Positions 1 through 11,700 are shown, counted from the first letter of the stretch. The stretch: 27,304 bases of DNA from Porogramme epimiltina (GCA_900155495.1 FTLJ01000995.1:1-27304); one strand, 5' to 3'. Notes: generated by a model from the letters alone, not told the origin. Numbers and translations are program-made.

Positions 1-55
1 GGCAGACACTCACTGCGTGGGTATAGTACATGCATGGGTATGGCGGGGGGGCGTC

Positions 56-445
56 TCACTGAGACTTGCGTGTGGAGACGGCGGCTACTGGGGGCGCGAC
101 CTGGTCGATGCCCCAGGTGGCCTTGCCGTGGAAGGCGTCGGCGAGCTTCTTGCGGAGGAGGATGTCCTCGAGGTCGGGCGAGGAGCGGTCTGGGCGGAAG
201 GGCACGAAGATCGGCTTGGGGCCCGACGAGGACGACTTTGCGGGCGTCGCGCGCTTGGGCTGGGGCGCGTGCACGGGCGCGGTGGAGAGGATGATGGGCC
301 CTTGTGGGGCGTGACTCGCCCTCGACGACGACGGCACGGGGTGGGGGTACTGCGACGGCGCGGCGGGCTTGGGGAGGAGGCCCGAGTTGTTCGTGAACGG
401 GTGGGTGGCGAGCGGGTCGAAGGAGGAGAGGACGGAGTTGGACAT
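56..445 (-). CDS. Small conserved-looking hypothetical protein, 129 aa, single exon
   Basis: This is an uninterrupted reading frame of 129 codons ending in TGA at 58-56. I chose the ATG at 445 because its context (ccgccATGtcc) is good and no ATG lies further upstream in frame. The N-terminal part is rich in Pro, Ser and Ala and probably disordered (SNSVLSSFDPLATHPF, then LLPKPAAPSQYPHP). The C-terminal half has a more structured stretch, PIFVPFRPDRSSPDLEDILL, followed by RKKLADAF, which reads like a short linear motif plus an amphipathic helix. I see no signal peptide, membrane segment or catalytic motif. The style matches small uncharacterised Agaricomycete proteins, but I cannot assign a function. 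A TATA-like element lies about 135 bp upstream. The opposite strand also has an open frame here, but it is low-complexity Gly/Arg-rich and not convincing. Confidence 0.65.
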   Translation of the reverse strand: MSNSVLSSFDPLATHPFTNNSGLLPKPAAPSQYPHPVPSSSRASHAPQGPIILSTAPVHAPQPKRATPAKSSSSGPKPIFVPFRPDRSSPDLEDILLRKKLADAFHGKATWGIDQVAPPVAAVSTRKSQ

Positions 446-580
446 GGCGGTGGTCAAGACGAGGGTGGTGGTGTGTGGTGTGTAGAGGAGTGGTGGTAGC
501 AGTGCAGAGGGCTGGAGCAGGCGAGTGCGCTGGACGGATGGGGCGGGTGGATGGGGGAGAGAGGAGAAGTGGGGAGGGTG

Positions 581-588
581 TATTTATG
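581..588 (-). promoter_or_regulatory. TATA-like box of the 129-aa protein gene
   Basis: On the minus strand this reads ATAAATAC, 136 bp upstream of the ATG at 445. A start site about 30 bp downstream would leave a 5' UTR of roughly 100 nt, rich in CCACCAC. This is inferred from position and sequence only. Confidence 0.4.
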
Positions 589-1452
589 GTGGTCAAGAAA
601 AGCAAGTGAGGATGATAGAATACGAGGCGGATACGAAACAGACAGAGGGTGTGGCCTTGCCCCGAGCGGGCGGACGGCATCGAGGGCCGGGAAAACCGCG
701 GCAGGCGCGTTTGCCATCGGTTATCGAGCGGTCACATGTTTTTAAGCAGCATGGATTGGGCAGGCGGGGCCCTGCTGCACGGCCGCCGCCGCCGTGAGGG
801 GTTCCGTGGCCGAGCCGCCCCCAGCAGCCGCCCCAGCAGCGACCCCGGCTTTTTCCTGGGACAATTATCTGCGATCCACCCCGCATCTCGATCTTCTTCT
901 CCAGCGCCCGCCCCGTCCCTGCCCACTCCCCGATTCAAGATTCCCCTTGGCCTCCTTCCATCTCGCCCACCGCACACGTATGTCATATCTCGCCCACGCA
1001 TCTCCCAGGTTTCTCCGTCCTGCCCCCCACGGCTCGCCAGCACGCCCAGAATGCCCCGCCAATAGCCCACACACGGCGGCGCCTCCTTCCGTGTCTGCAC
1101 CTCCCCGCACCCACCACACGGAACCTCCTTCGCCAGATCGACCGCCAGGACAGCGGCTGCCCGCGGACCATGCACCACATTCGCACACCCCGCGCGGGGC
1201 CATTACGGCACGCGAGCGCCGTCACGTCCGGGGCAACCCCATCAACCGACAGCGCGGAGAGCCCATCCAGCTGGGATCCTTACCCCGCACGCGCCACCGT
1301 CGCGGGGAGCCCGTCTCTGCCCCTTCCCCCCCCCTCCCGGCAGCCCGCCCTCCATTTCGAGACAAACGCCTCAAATATCGCGGCCGGCTCACCAGAAACG
1401 TCGCGCGCCGTTACGCGCTCCCGCGGCGGAGATAAATGTCGTGATGTGCGCC

Positions 1453-1471
1453 TGGGGAGGGGGGGGGCGCG
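1453..1471. repeat. G-tract motif, copy 1
   Basis: GGGGA followed by nine G and then CGCG. The same string recurs at 1653-1670, and a shorter version (GGGGA plus seven G) lies at 2596-2607. Copies 1 and 3 also share a preceding GTG-N-TGCG-like sequence (GTGATGTGCG at 1441, GTGAGGTGCG at 2581), so the similarity extends beyond the G run. Confidence 0.6.
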
Positions 1472-1652
1472 TCGCAGGATCCGGGCGACGCATTGAGTAA
1501 TGAACGCTTCTGGACGCGCGCGGCGGTGGGCGCGCAGGACGGAGCAACGCACGGCGAGGCTGCCCTCGCAGCAGCGCCGCCCTCCTGCGCAGCGCCTCTG
1601 TGCCCCGCACCCGCGCTCGGCGTCCTGGGCTGGCAGCGAGGTGGGCCCTGTG

Positions 1653-1670
1653 CGGGGAGGGGGGGGGCGC
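1653..1670. repeat. G-tract motif, copy 2
   Basis: Same GGGGA plus nine G plus CGC string as at 1454-1470, about 200 bp downstream in the same orientation. Confidence 0.6.
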
Positions 1671-2580
1671 GGCCGCGCGTAGAGAAGCGTATTGCCAAAC
1701 GCGAAGCGCGGACGCGAGGGCCACGCTCGCGTCAGGTGGCCCCGCTTTTTGATACCCTGTCGTAAACGACCGGTCCTGCGAGCCGCAACCATGAGAGAAA
1801 ACGTGTCGGAGCTGCCCCGTCGGGGGCGGGGAGCTTGCGCTCGCACCTTTGCCCCCCCCCCCTTTCTTCCTGCGCGTCCGCGCGTCGAAAACGTCGTCCG
1901 ACAATTGCTCGAAACGCCCCAATGCCCCGGCCCTTCCGAGCAGACATCACGTCTCGAAGACGTCAGGGCGCCGCTGCGGTCGCGTGCGCTCGGTGCGCGT
2001 GCGTCAGAGTGCGCCCCGAAGGTTCCGGGGGCGAGCGCACGCGGGCGTGTGGGGGGTAACGATGCCTGTCCGGCGCAACGTCAGTACCACCCCCGGGAAA
2101 TATCCCCGCGCCTCCCCTCCCCTACCTGTACCCCAGACGTCGAGTGCGCTGGCGGGTTATTTCTCTCCACGACGACATGGACCTTGGGACCAGACCGCTA
2201 GATATCCACAGCTCCACCAGCGGTCAGGACGAAGAGCGAGAGGTCGACGACAGCGCACCGGCAGCCGGGAAGGAGAGGTGGTTATACCACGAGCTATGGT
2301 GCGTCCGCCAGCGGTCGCGTTTTGTGGAGTTTTCAGCACTGACATCGCTCTGGTCCTCTCGTTCAGCAGGCAGCTTGTCCCTGAACGAGAACGTGCACCA
2401 CCCACGCGATACTTTGATACCCCACACGAACGACCGACCACAGCAAACGCACGTACGCTCCAACACCCCCGGTAGCAGTGAGGATCCCGCGAGCGAAACC
2501 TAGGCTGGCATCGGCTGCCCGGGCGAGTGGGCTCTGTGGGGCCGGGACAAACAAGAGGCCGAACGGCCCAGGAACTGAAT

Positions 2581-2607
2581 GTGAGGTGCGAGTCTGGGGA
2601 GGGGGGG
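2581..2607. repeat. G-tract motif, copy 3 (shorter)
   Basis: GGGGA plus seven G, preceded by GTGAGGTGCG, which resembles the sequence before copy 1. Same orientation as the other two copies. Confidence 0.5.
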
Positions 2608-3630
2608 AGAGATGACGACACCCGCCACACGTCGATCTCCAACGCGCTCGCTCGCGGGAAGAAAGGGCCCGCAGGCGGGCGGCGGGGACCGCACCGCACG
2701 ACGTCATCCTCGCCCGTCCCCCCGATCCCATATACCGTAAGTCATCGACGATAGGCCGCGCAGGCCTCGACGCGGCCCTTTCCTGCGCCCTCCCAACCCA
2801 AACCCCAGGCCCGCGCCGCTCGGAATTGCAGCCCCGCGAAGTCGCAAGGGCGTGATCGCGAGCTTGCCCCGCTCGCCCTTCCCCCACCCAGCAGCTTCGA
2901 CCAGCTTCGATCGCCACCACCGCCCGTGCCAATTGGTCGCCGCGCACCCCCCGCCGCGCATCTCACCCCTTCCGCACCGTCTTCTCCGGCGCACAGACGC
3001 CTATCAGCTCCCCCTCCCCCCCTAGCCCCTCCCGTTCCTTCCCTAGGTTCGCGCGGGCTGCGCCAGGCGACGGCGTGGCGTTCCACTGGAATGCCGTGGC
3101 CCGTGGGGTGGTTCGCGGCGCCCCCGTTAAGCTCGCGGCGCCGCTCCGCCCGCGTCCCTCGCGGGGCGCGATCTGGCAGCGATCTTCGCTCCCCCCCGCC
3201 GGTGGAAGGGCGGCGGCGAGGCTGCTGGATCGCGCGCGGCGCGCAGTGAGTGATGTGCGCTGCCGCGTTTGGTTGCGCCCCCCTCGCTTCGCGGTCTGGG
3301 CCTCAGTCCCGCCGTGCTTGCGTCGGCCGGTGCGTCATCCTTCCTTCTTTTTCCCGGGCGGGCGTGCGCGCGGTGACCGTGGTCAGTTCGGGGGTGGGTG
3401 CTAGGGTGTTTTGGTCTCTCTCGTGGCCGGACGGGTGTGGGGTTTCTGGGGCTTGTACTGTATTGTGCGGTGCATAGAATGTGGTAGAATTGGAGCGGGG
3501 TCGTTCGAATGGAAGATATGGCACGGAATAGTGTGATCGTCGAGAGGCGAGGCGAGTCGCCACCGTAGTGCGTTGGGTTGGAGATTTTGAATTGTGAACA
3601 AGATAAGATTACAAGGAGATGAAAGGCGTC

Positions 3631-3638
3631 TATATAAT
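3631..3638 (+). promoter_or_regulatory. TATA box of POL5
   Basis: TATATAAT lies 95 bp before the ATG at 3733. A start site about 30 bp downstream gives a 5' UTR of about 70 nt that contains no other ATG, which supports 3733 as the translation start. Confidence 0.6.
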
Positions 3639-3732
3639 CTCTCAACTGGCGATCGGCGCTTACTGAATTTTTGGAGAGCGCGCGTCGAGCACGCCGGGCG
3701 AGCCTGAGGGAGCGTTGCTCTCAGCCACAACC

Positions 3733-6700
3733 ATGTCCACCACCCTCCCTCTGTTCTGGCACCTCTCGTCGGCGAACAAGAAGGAGCGCATAGATGCCTC
3801 CGCGAAGCTAGTCTCTGCTCTGGAGCACTTCCAGTCCAACTTCGTGCCAAAGCCCGCCACGCCCGAAACATCCGAGGATGAAGATGAGGGCAAGACGTCG
3901 GACGGCCTGGACCTCCTGAACGCCCAGGACGTCTCGTACTCGATACGGCGGTTGATACGTGGACTGGCGAGTCCCAGGGAGAGCAGTCGGCTAGGGTTCG
4001 CGGTCGCCTTGACCGAGGTGCGTGCAAACATCCTCGTGTGTGTACTTCATTGTGAAACCATACATCCTACAGCTGCTCTTACGGGTAGACACGGTGACGT
4101 GCTCCCAAATTGTCCAAATTCTCTTGGACGCCTCCAAAACACAGGGCTCCATGACCGGCCAAGAAGAGCGTGATGTTCTCTTTGCTCGGTTGTTCGGTCT
4201 CACGTCCGTCATTCAGTCGGGATTGCTCCTGCGCGACACTTCCCTTCCCTCCTCATCGACTGCGGCCTCTGATCTCGCCAGCTTCAAGGAGGTCCTGGCG
4301 CAGCTTATCGCTCTCGGCGAAAAGAAGTCATGGCTGCGCGAGAGCGCCTGGTGGTCCGTCGGCCTCGCGGTGGACGCTCTCACGGCCTCCCAGGTGTCCT
4401 GGAAGGACGACGCGTTCGACGCGACGATAGCCGCCGTATACTCGGAGTCCAAGATGTGGACGCCCGAGAAGGTGGCCCTCACCCTCAAGCTCCAGGCCGT
4501 CCGCCCGGCGTGCGACTGGAAGAAGGCGCTTTCTCCGACGTTCAAGAACCCGGACCTACTGAGCACGGGGAACCTCAGCGCCGTCGCGCGCATCCTCAAG
4601 GTATGATATGCGCGCCCCCGCGGGACGTTCTTCATACCGCCGCGCAAATTTTACTGATCCACGCCCCCCTTCATCCGCACCCAGGAGGCCGACGCGGACG
4701 AAGACGAGGAGACGGACCTTCCGAAAGCTGGATCGTGGAAGCCCCAGGTCCACTTCGTCTGGGACGCCCTGCTCGACCAGGTCCTGCCGCGCGCCCATGA
4801 GGCGCAGGAGCGCCCCCGTGTCGTGAAGGGCTCCTTCCCAGAGTTTTTCCGGATCGTCGTCGACGGTTTGTGGCCTTGCCCGTTCTGCACTCCACGCGCT
4901 TCGGCGAGACTAACGGCCGGTGTGTGTGTGGCTGCCCACAGAGTCTCTGTTCGCTTCGACGTCTTCGCCCGAGCGGAAGTACTGGGGCTTCCAGGTGTTC
5001 CAAAAGGCGCTGCCGCGCGTGAGCGCGGACGACATGCCCATGCTCTTCACGCGGAACTTCATGCGCTCGTGGATCAACCACCTCTCGAACAGCGACCGGT
5101 ACCTGCACAAGGCGGCCAGACAAGTGGTACGTTCGCATGACGCGTATATCCGTCTTCATCTCAGATGCGGGGTAATTTGCGCGTATCTGACCTGTGCCCT
5201 GCGTTGCATCGCGCGTCGTTGCAGGCCGCGGACATCCAGAGCGTCGTGAAGAAGAACCCTACCACCGGCTTTTCGCTGATCCTACAGCTCACGGGGGTCA
5301 ATGGGAGCCGCCAGTTTGACAAGCTAACCAAGACGAAGACGGTTGAGACCATTTTGACGTCAATGGACGAAGAAGGCATCAAGCATTATATCGACTACCT
5401 TCTCAAGCAGGTCGACGAAGAGCCTTCTGCTTCCGGCGAGTACGTACTCGTGCCTTTCTTTTCCTCCTGCCATTCTCGCCCGTCCCGATTTGGACACCGC
5501 TGATCATTGGTATCGTCCAATCTTCGCCCCTTCGATCGCATCGACATAGGACCGACGCGGACGATATACAGGCACTGAACACGCGCCGCGCATGGATCAT
5601 CGAGCAGTTAAGCGCACTCATCCGCAACGGGGCCATTCCCAAGAGCGACGCGTGGATACAGACGATCCTCGACTGGCTAGTCGTGCACGGCCTGTTCATA
5701 GTCGCGAAGAAGTCGGACAAGAGCCCCATCGCAGCGGTAAGCACGCTCCCACCTCCTTTCCGTTCGCCACCACCCCGCCCCTCTTTCGCCACTCGTCGCG
5801 CTTCCGCTCCCGCGTTCGCGCGCCCCCGTGTCCGGTCTGCTGGGCACCTTCGCTGCGTTAAATTTGCGCGCGCGGTTCGCGAAGTCCGACGCATGCTCAT
5901 TCCGCTCTGCTTTCCGCCCCCCCTCAGCTGCGCAGCGTTCCCACACCTACGTTTTCGGAAGATCTGCGGCGGGCCTGTCGTGAGAGGCTGCTCGCGTGCT
6001 TGGCGGACCTCACGACGCAGACGACTCTGATCAAAGGTGCGTGCTCGAGTCCGTTGCGACCGGGCCCGGGCGGACGCGGACGAGCGCGCTCACCATGTGG
6101 CCTCGCACTTGCAGACGACAGCAAGGCTAGCAAGGTCACTGGTGTCGCGGCGGACGGCCGTCTTTGGGTGTCAAGAGTGCTCGCGACCGTCGACGCGCTC
6201 GAGAAAGACGCAAAGCACGTGAAACCGCTAGAAGAGGTCGACGAGGAGGATGCCGCGCTACGCCTGAAGACTCGTGAGGTCCTCTCGCGCCTGAAGGACG
6301 TGAGTCTACCGTTGCGATGTGGTCATAGTTTTGTCTTGGTTGACTCCGCACCAGGTACCCGACAACGGTCGTGAGGCCGCTCGGGGCGTCGAGCTCCTTC
6401 TTGCGGCAACTCTGTTGCACACGTACTGTGCGGATGAGGACGACGCAGATCCCGAAGCACTCGAGGTGCGCGCGAGACGTCACTACCATCACACTCGGTA
6501 CCGGCACTGACGCAAAGCCTATCTCTCCCGCAACCAATCTATTCATTTGCCGGCCATCTAGAGCTGTCTCGACGGTGCCTCGCGCATGTTCCCCGCCGAG
6601 CCTGCGGGGGGCAAGAAGGGGAAGAAGGGCCGCAAGTCCGCGTCGGCCGGGGACGAGGCCAAGGGCGGCGGCGAGGAACTCCCCGCGCCGGCCGACGTCC

Positions 6701-8606
6701 TCGTCGACGCCGTCATCGGCTTCCTCGAGAAGGGCACGGCGTACCTGCGCGCGGCGGCCAATCAGGCGTTCGCGCTGCTCTCGGGCGCAGTGGCCGCGAG
6801 CACGATCGATCTCGTCCTGACCGTGAGTGCCAGCTACGCTTGTTTTCGCGGGCGTGCTTCCCCCGCGCGCGCATCCCCGCTGCCCGGCGTGGGCGCGGCC
6901 AGGGGCCTCGCCGTGCCCCTGGGTGATCCCCGGAGCTGGGGCAGGGACGCGCGCGCGTGCGGAGGTGCGAGCGGTGTGCCCGGCCGAGTAGCTTATCGCC
7001 CTCGGGGAATCTTCTTTGCAGCAATTGGAGCGCCGCGAGCCCGGCGAGCTCATGGCTGACGAAGACGAAGACGTCGAGATGGAAGACGGCGGGTCGGGAG
7101 AAGACGACGGGGAGAACGACGAGGCCGAGGATGACGACGGCTCCGCGTCATCGTCTGCTTCGGGCGACGAAGACGAGGACGAGGAAGAGGAAGACGACGC
7201 GGACGAAGAGGCGGACCTCGAGCTGCGCCGTAAGATCGAGGAGGCGCTCCGCGTGAACGGCATCGCGGCCGCGACGGGCGAGTCGGACGACGAATCCGAG
7301 GAGGAGCTTATGGACGACGACCAGATGCTCGCCATCGACGCGCAGCTCGCGGCCGCGTTCAAGGCACGTGCGGCCGAGAAGCGGCGCGGAAAAGGCAAGT
7401 TTTGAGACCTCTCCCGCACCGTCCCCGGTTCGCGTTCGCGCTCCACTCCCAATACTAACCAGCGTGCTTCTCATTTCAGACGTAGACGCGCAGCGCGAAG
7501 CGACGCACTTCAAGAACCGCGTGCTCGACCTCGTCGACGTCTTCATCCGGAAACAGCCCTCGAGCCCGCTCACGCTCCGCCTCGTCCTGCCCCTTGCCGA
7601 GCTCGTCGTTGGTACCGGACCCGACGAGAAGCAGCTCGCGGACAAGGCGGCAGGCATCCTCCGCGGACGCATCGGCAAGGCGCGCGACGTGCCCACCCTC
7701 GCGAGCGGCGGCGCGGAGGCAGAAGACGCCGCCCGCGCGCTTGAGGGTCTGCACGGGCTCGCGCGCAAGGCGCAGGGCGCGGACGCCCTCGGGACGCTCG
7801 CCGCGGGCAGCCTGTTCCTCGCGAAGGCGCTGGTGCACGCCGGGGAGGCGGCGCCCGTGCGCGCGGCGTATGCGGCGTCGCTGACCGACTTCGTGACACG
7901 CAAGGCGTCGCGGCTCAACACGGCGTTCTTCGACGAGTTTGTGAAGAAGCAACCGCAGGCGGCTTGGGGGCTCCGCGAGGATCTCGTCAAGGCGTCTGAG
8001 GAGGCGTTGAACGTGTACAGGCAGATGCAGTGCTTCCACCTCGTCCAAACGCTTGTGAACCAAGTTCAGGCCCTCGTGAGTCCCTTTATATCTATACCAT
8101 TTGACACAAACTAATTCCACCGTTAGGGGGAGTCGAAGGCCGAAGTGGTTCCATTCATGACGACGTTGCGGAAAACGATTCTCGAGACGTTCTCCACTGC
8201 GTGCAGCGACGACACATCGACATTCCAACCTGCACACGCCAAAGAGCTCTTGAAGCTCGCTCTCGTCGCTGTCCGGCAGACCAAGCGCGTCTCAGCGAGT
8301 GTCGAAGAGGCGGCAGGGGCTTGGCAACCAACAAAGTGGACCACGCTCTCGGGCACACTCGCGGGAAATGAGCGATTCAAGGCATCGGCGGGACTGCAAG
8401 CGATGTGCAAACAGATCGTTCAGCTACTACAGGACGACAGCGGGAAAGCGAAGGCGAAAGCACAGAGCGAGAAGAGCAAAAAAGACGCGAAGAGCGGTGG
8501 GAAGCGGAAAGCAGAGGCGGTAACAGAAGACGACGGGGAGGCAGCTGAGGAGAGCGGGAAGAAGGCGAAACACAAAAAGGCGCGTAAGGCGAAGGGTTCT
8601 AGTTAG
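3733..8606 (+). CDS. POL5: POL5/MYBBP1A-family nucleolar protein (DNA polymerase phi), 13 exons, 1231 aa
   Basis: Despite its polymerase name, Pol5 acts in the nucleolus in rRNA gene transcription and 60S assembly. Exons: 3733-4017, 4073-4600, 4685-4865, 4942-5126, 5225-5439, 5550-5736, 5928-6036, 6115-6299, 6355-6465, 6562-6822, 7022-7394, 7480-8075 and 8127-8606; the sum is 3696 nt in a single frame. Family features are the early block YSIRRLIRGLASPRESSRLG followed by FAVALTE (about residues 70-95), an alpha-helical repeat body, an acidic tract (about 762-814, nearly all Asp/Glu/Ser), then MDDDQMLAIDAQLAAAF (from about 846) and HFKNRVLDLVD. The Lys-rich tail (last 50 residues, KKAKHKKARKAKGSS) fits a nucleolar localisation signal. 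The length lies between yeast Pol5 and mammalian MYBBP1A. Introns are 51-199 nt. The eleventh intron (7395-7479) is a GC-AG intron. The gene ends 159 bp from the convergent MSH3. Confidence 0.9.
7395..7479 (+). other. Non-canonical GC-AG intron in POL5 with a perfect TACTAAC branch site
   Basis: The exon ends AAAG and the intron begins GCAAGT, the strong consensus for GC donors. The branch sequence TACTAAC is at 7453-7459, 20 nt before the acceptor TTTCAG. Splicing restores the frame across GK|DVDAQREATHFKNR. The only nearby GT, in caaGTTTTG, would put the next exon out of frame. If the intron is retained, translation stops at the TGA at 7403-7405. Confidence 0.8.
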
Positions 8607-8765
8607 ACTAGATCTTGCCTGTAGATCGTTCCCCCTCGTACATATGGACTACTAGTTCTCGTAACTGTTGTAAGGTGGCGTGTTGCTCGAGCGTGTTAGT
8701 GCTGGTCGCCAGGCATTGTTGCATTAGTTTGATGCCACGACGCAATCTAAATTATGTTTATGAGA
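8607..8765. other. Convergent 3' region between POL5 and MSH3
   Basis: Only 159 bp separate the two stop codons, so the 3' UTRs of the two transcripts probably overlap or abut. The stretch is AT-richer than the surrounding coding DNA. I see no gene in it. Confidence 0.6.
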
Positions 8766-11700
8766 TTACTGGCTCACACCACATAATGGATCTGAAGAAA
8801 CCCACTTTGTGCGTCGAACGCGCTCTTCTATCGCCTGTTTCATGCTCGCCGCTTGTTCGCTTGCGACGTCCAATACAGACTCTGGAAGCCCAGCGAGGCG
8901 GGCGCACTCGACGCCGAACGACTCTGCGACGAGCCCGGGGGTGAGGCGATAGAGGAATGTAACCTCTCGTCGGCCGTTCAACCGGGTCTCTTCCGTGAAA
9001 CCCATGTGCATGTTGCCGACGGCGTACGGGAACCTGCGTGCGAGATCCGTCGCGACCTGTGGATAGTGGGTGATGAAGAGCGTCTTGCACTTGACGTTCT
9101 CTACAAGGTGCTGGAGCACTGCGCTAGCAATGGCCATCTAGATGTAGACGAGTTAAGTCGGTGTAAGAGAGGGTTAAGTTCGTAGTTCTTACGCCATCGA
9201 AGGTGGATGTGCCGCGACCGAGCTCATCAAGGACCACAAGTGTCTTTGAGGTCGCCATTTGAAGAAGGTCACTTGTCTCCTGCATCTCGACCATGAACGT
9301 CGATCTCCCACGAGCCAACTCGTCAGAGGCTACCAGGGACGTCAATTGAGGGTGTCGTAAGCACCGTGTCGCGAAATATTACGCACCGCCCATTCGTGTG
9401 AGTACGCCGTCTAGCAGGTTGAGTCGCATCGACTCTGCAGGGACATAGGATCCTACTTGCGCCATCTACAAATTCGCCTTGGTGAATAAATCGAGCAGTG
9501 CTGAACTTGTTTCACGCCACTTACGATAGCGCAAAGTGCGGTCATCCGGACAACTGAGCTCTTGCCACCCATGTTTGGCCCTGTGATGATCTTGTGCCTC
9601 GTCTCTTCTCCCCCCATCTCAAGTGAGTTTGGAACGAAGGGATCTGTGCGGAGCGCCTCAATCATCGGATGTCGGCCTTTCACGATTTCGAGAACATCTG
9701 CCGAGTCCTCTTCGTCCGTTCGCTCGACAAACTGTGGCTGGCAGTAGCCCTCTTGCGCTGCGACCTGCGCAAGGCTAAACAGGCAATCTGCCACCGCAAG
9801 CTTGTTGACGGCATCGCGGAGTAGGGCGTAATGCTTCTCCGTAATCTCTTCCAGGAAGGAGAGGAAAGCTTTCCGTGAGGCGAGTACGAGGGCCTCTTTG
9901 TGCTGCGCACGCTCCTGAAGCTTTGCGCGGATAGCAGGGGTGTGGTACCGTCGGAGATACTTGGTGCTCGACAGGAGCGTCCAGTTCGCTGGAATCTCGC
10001 GCCGCTCGTCTTTCTTGATCTCAATGACGTACTGTTGAGAGGATAAGTCATACCGGAGGAGAGGGGCGTGGTAAGAGAAGCCGGCTTACCTCTTCCCCCA
10101 TCCACGATGAGAACTGTTGGGCTGGCTTCTTTAGGATCTTCCGGATGGGCTTTAGCTCGTCTAAGAGCTCTGTCTCCGCGATCTGTATCCACTAAAGACT
10201 AGCTTAGCAGCCTCCCAGCCCCTAGGGTGAAGCAGCGACTCACAGTGCTCGTTTCCTCCAGCTCCGGAAACTTCTTTGGGTCTACCCACATCGTCGCCTC
10301 CCGACCTGCCGCAGCTTCTTCCATCCGCACTGCATCGCACAGCTCACACACGGGCCCGAGCAGGCGCGGCAGCGCCTCCATAACGCCGACGAGCAACCGC
10401 GCCTTTATTGGCACGGCTTGGCTCTGGGTCTGACCTGGGGGAAAGGAGGTCGCGACGCGGCGGAAGGCACGCAGGAGCACGGCGAGCTCCTGGGGCGTGC
10501 ACTTGCCATACTGAATGCGGCAGAGGCCCCGAGCGAGGTCCGGCAAGCGCTTGAGTAGGTCGTGAAGCTGGGATAGGCGAGGAGCCAGGTTCGAGAGGAT
10601 CTCTTCGACAGCTTCGGTGCGTTCGCGGAGCGCGCTGCGCGGAAGCGATGTGTTAGCGTCCGTACCCTGTGTGCAGGGCCCAGGGGCGGCTTACTGGGGA
10701 TCAACGAGGGGCTTCCCGACCCAGCTCCGGAGGAGGCGAGCGCCGAACTTGGTAGAAGTCCGGTCTAGGACCCACATTAGCGACCCCTTCGTGGAGTAGT
10801 CGGTGTCGTTCCGGTAAATCTCCCTGCGCCCACGAACTGTTAGCTAGTCGCAGAGCGCTCGCCAAGGGATTTGCGTACAGGTTTGTTAGGGTATTTGCGT
10901 TCAGGAGCATGTGAGTGCGCTCCGTGAATTTGCCGAAAAATCTAGTCTCGCGTAGGGCGTCGGCGACATTGAACGTCGCGAGGTACTTGAGGGACTGTGC
11001 GAGCGCGATGACTACGAGCTTCGAAAAGTCCGTGATAGCCGCCATAAGGTCCCCTGTGTGCAGATCCGTTCAGAGAAGGTGCACCCGATATGGCGAGGAC
11101 GGAGTATACCCTGATTGAAGCTGTCTGACGCGTTCGCGTGCTTCTCGGTGTAGAACTTCGACAGGAGCGCAAATGCTTCCGTGTACGACATTTGTTTCGA
11201 GAAACGCTCTATCCGGAGTTTATGCTCCGTATGCGAATGCCTGTCTCGTTCCTGGAAATGAGCCATGCGAGTGTAAAGACGCCGATGTGGACGTACTCGG
11301 TGAAATGTTTGATCATTTTTTCCGTAGCACCACTCAATGACTTCGTCGGAAGGAGCATCTCATATGGCTTCGTATGAACCATCCTAGTCTAGGACGTTCA
11401 CGATGTTAGCGTATCAAGAAATACTAGTAGGATCACTACGACTCACCTCGAGCTCTATACGCATGTGGTTGTCTGCGAAAGGGATTAGAATGCGACTACG
11501 TAGAATGAAAGAGGTCCATTACCCTCGAACTCATCCCACACTACATCTCCAGTGCTAGGAGATATTGCGGTCATCGCGAAGTTCACCCGCTCGTCGGTGC
11601 CCATGCCCCCTCTCCGCTCCTCTAAGAGGCACATCATTGGGGGCGCGTTATTTGGATCCAATTCATCTGTCGAATTAAGATCGTCCACAAACCTATTAGA

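Larger units (their letters stand above)
589..3600. other. Gene-free GC-rich intergenic region with C/G homopolymer tracts
   Basis: About 3 kb between divergently transcribed genes. The many open frames here are Arg/Pro/Gly/Ala-rich low-complexity translations on both strands, as expected from GC-rich DNA, and none shows a recognisable domain. The region has long C or G runs, for example 9 C at 1326-1334 and 11 C at 1852-1862, and three related G-tracts at 1454, 1653 and 2596. A 110-aa frame starting at ATG 2177 is the least compositionally biased but has no recognisable domain. The region could hold long promoters or 5' leader exons of the flanking genes, or non-coding RNA; the sequence does not decide. 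Confidence 0.6.

Noticed and set aside
2177..2503. 110-aa plus-strand frame starting at ATG 2177 (MDLGTRPLDIHSS...)
   Set aside because: Less biased composition than its neighbours, but no recognisable motif, no convincing promoter and no paralogue in the window; kept only as part of the intergenic description.
6136..7452. 438-codon minus-strand frame antisense to POL5
   Set aside because: Ser-rich shadow of the acidic POL5 coding sequence (GAC/GAG codons read as Ser/Leu on the other strand).
11241..11296. Alternative MSH3 splice with donor gtccac and acceptor ttccag giving [15 protein letters not shown]
   Set aside because: In frame, but the donor is weak and the intron only about 41 nt; the gtacgt donor with the gacag acceptor gives a 56-nt intron like the others.
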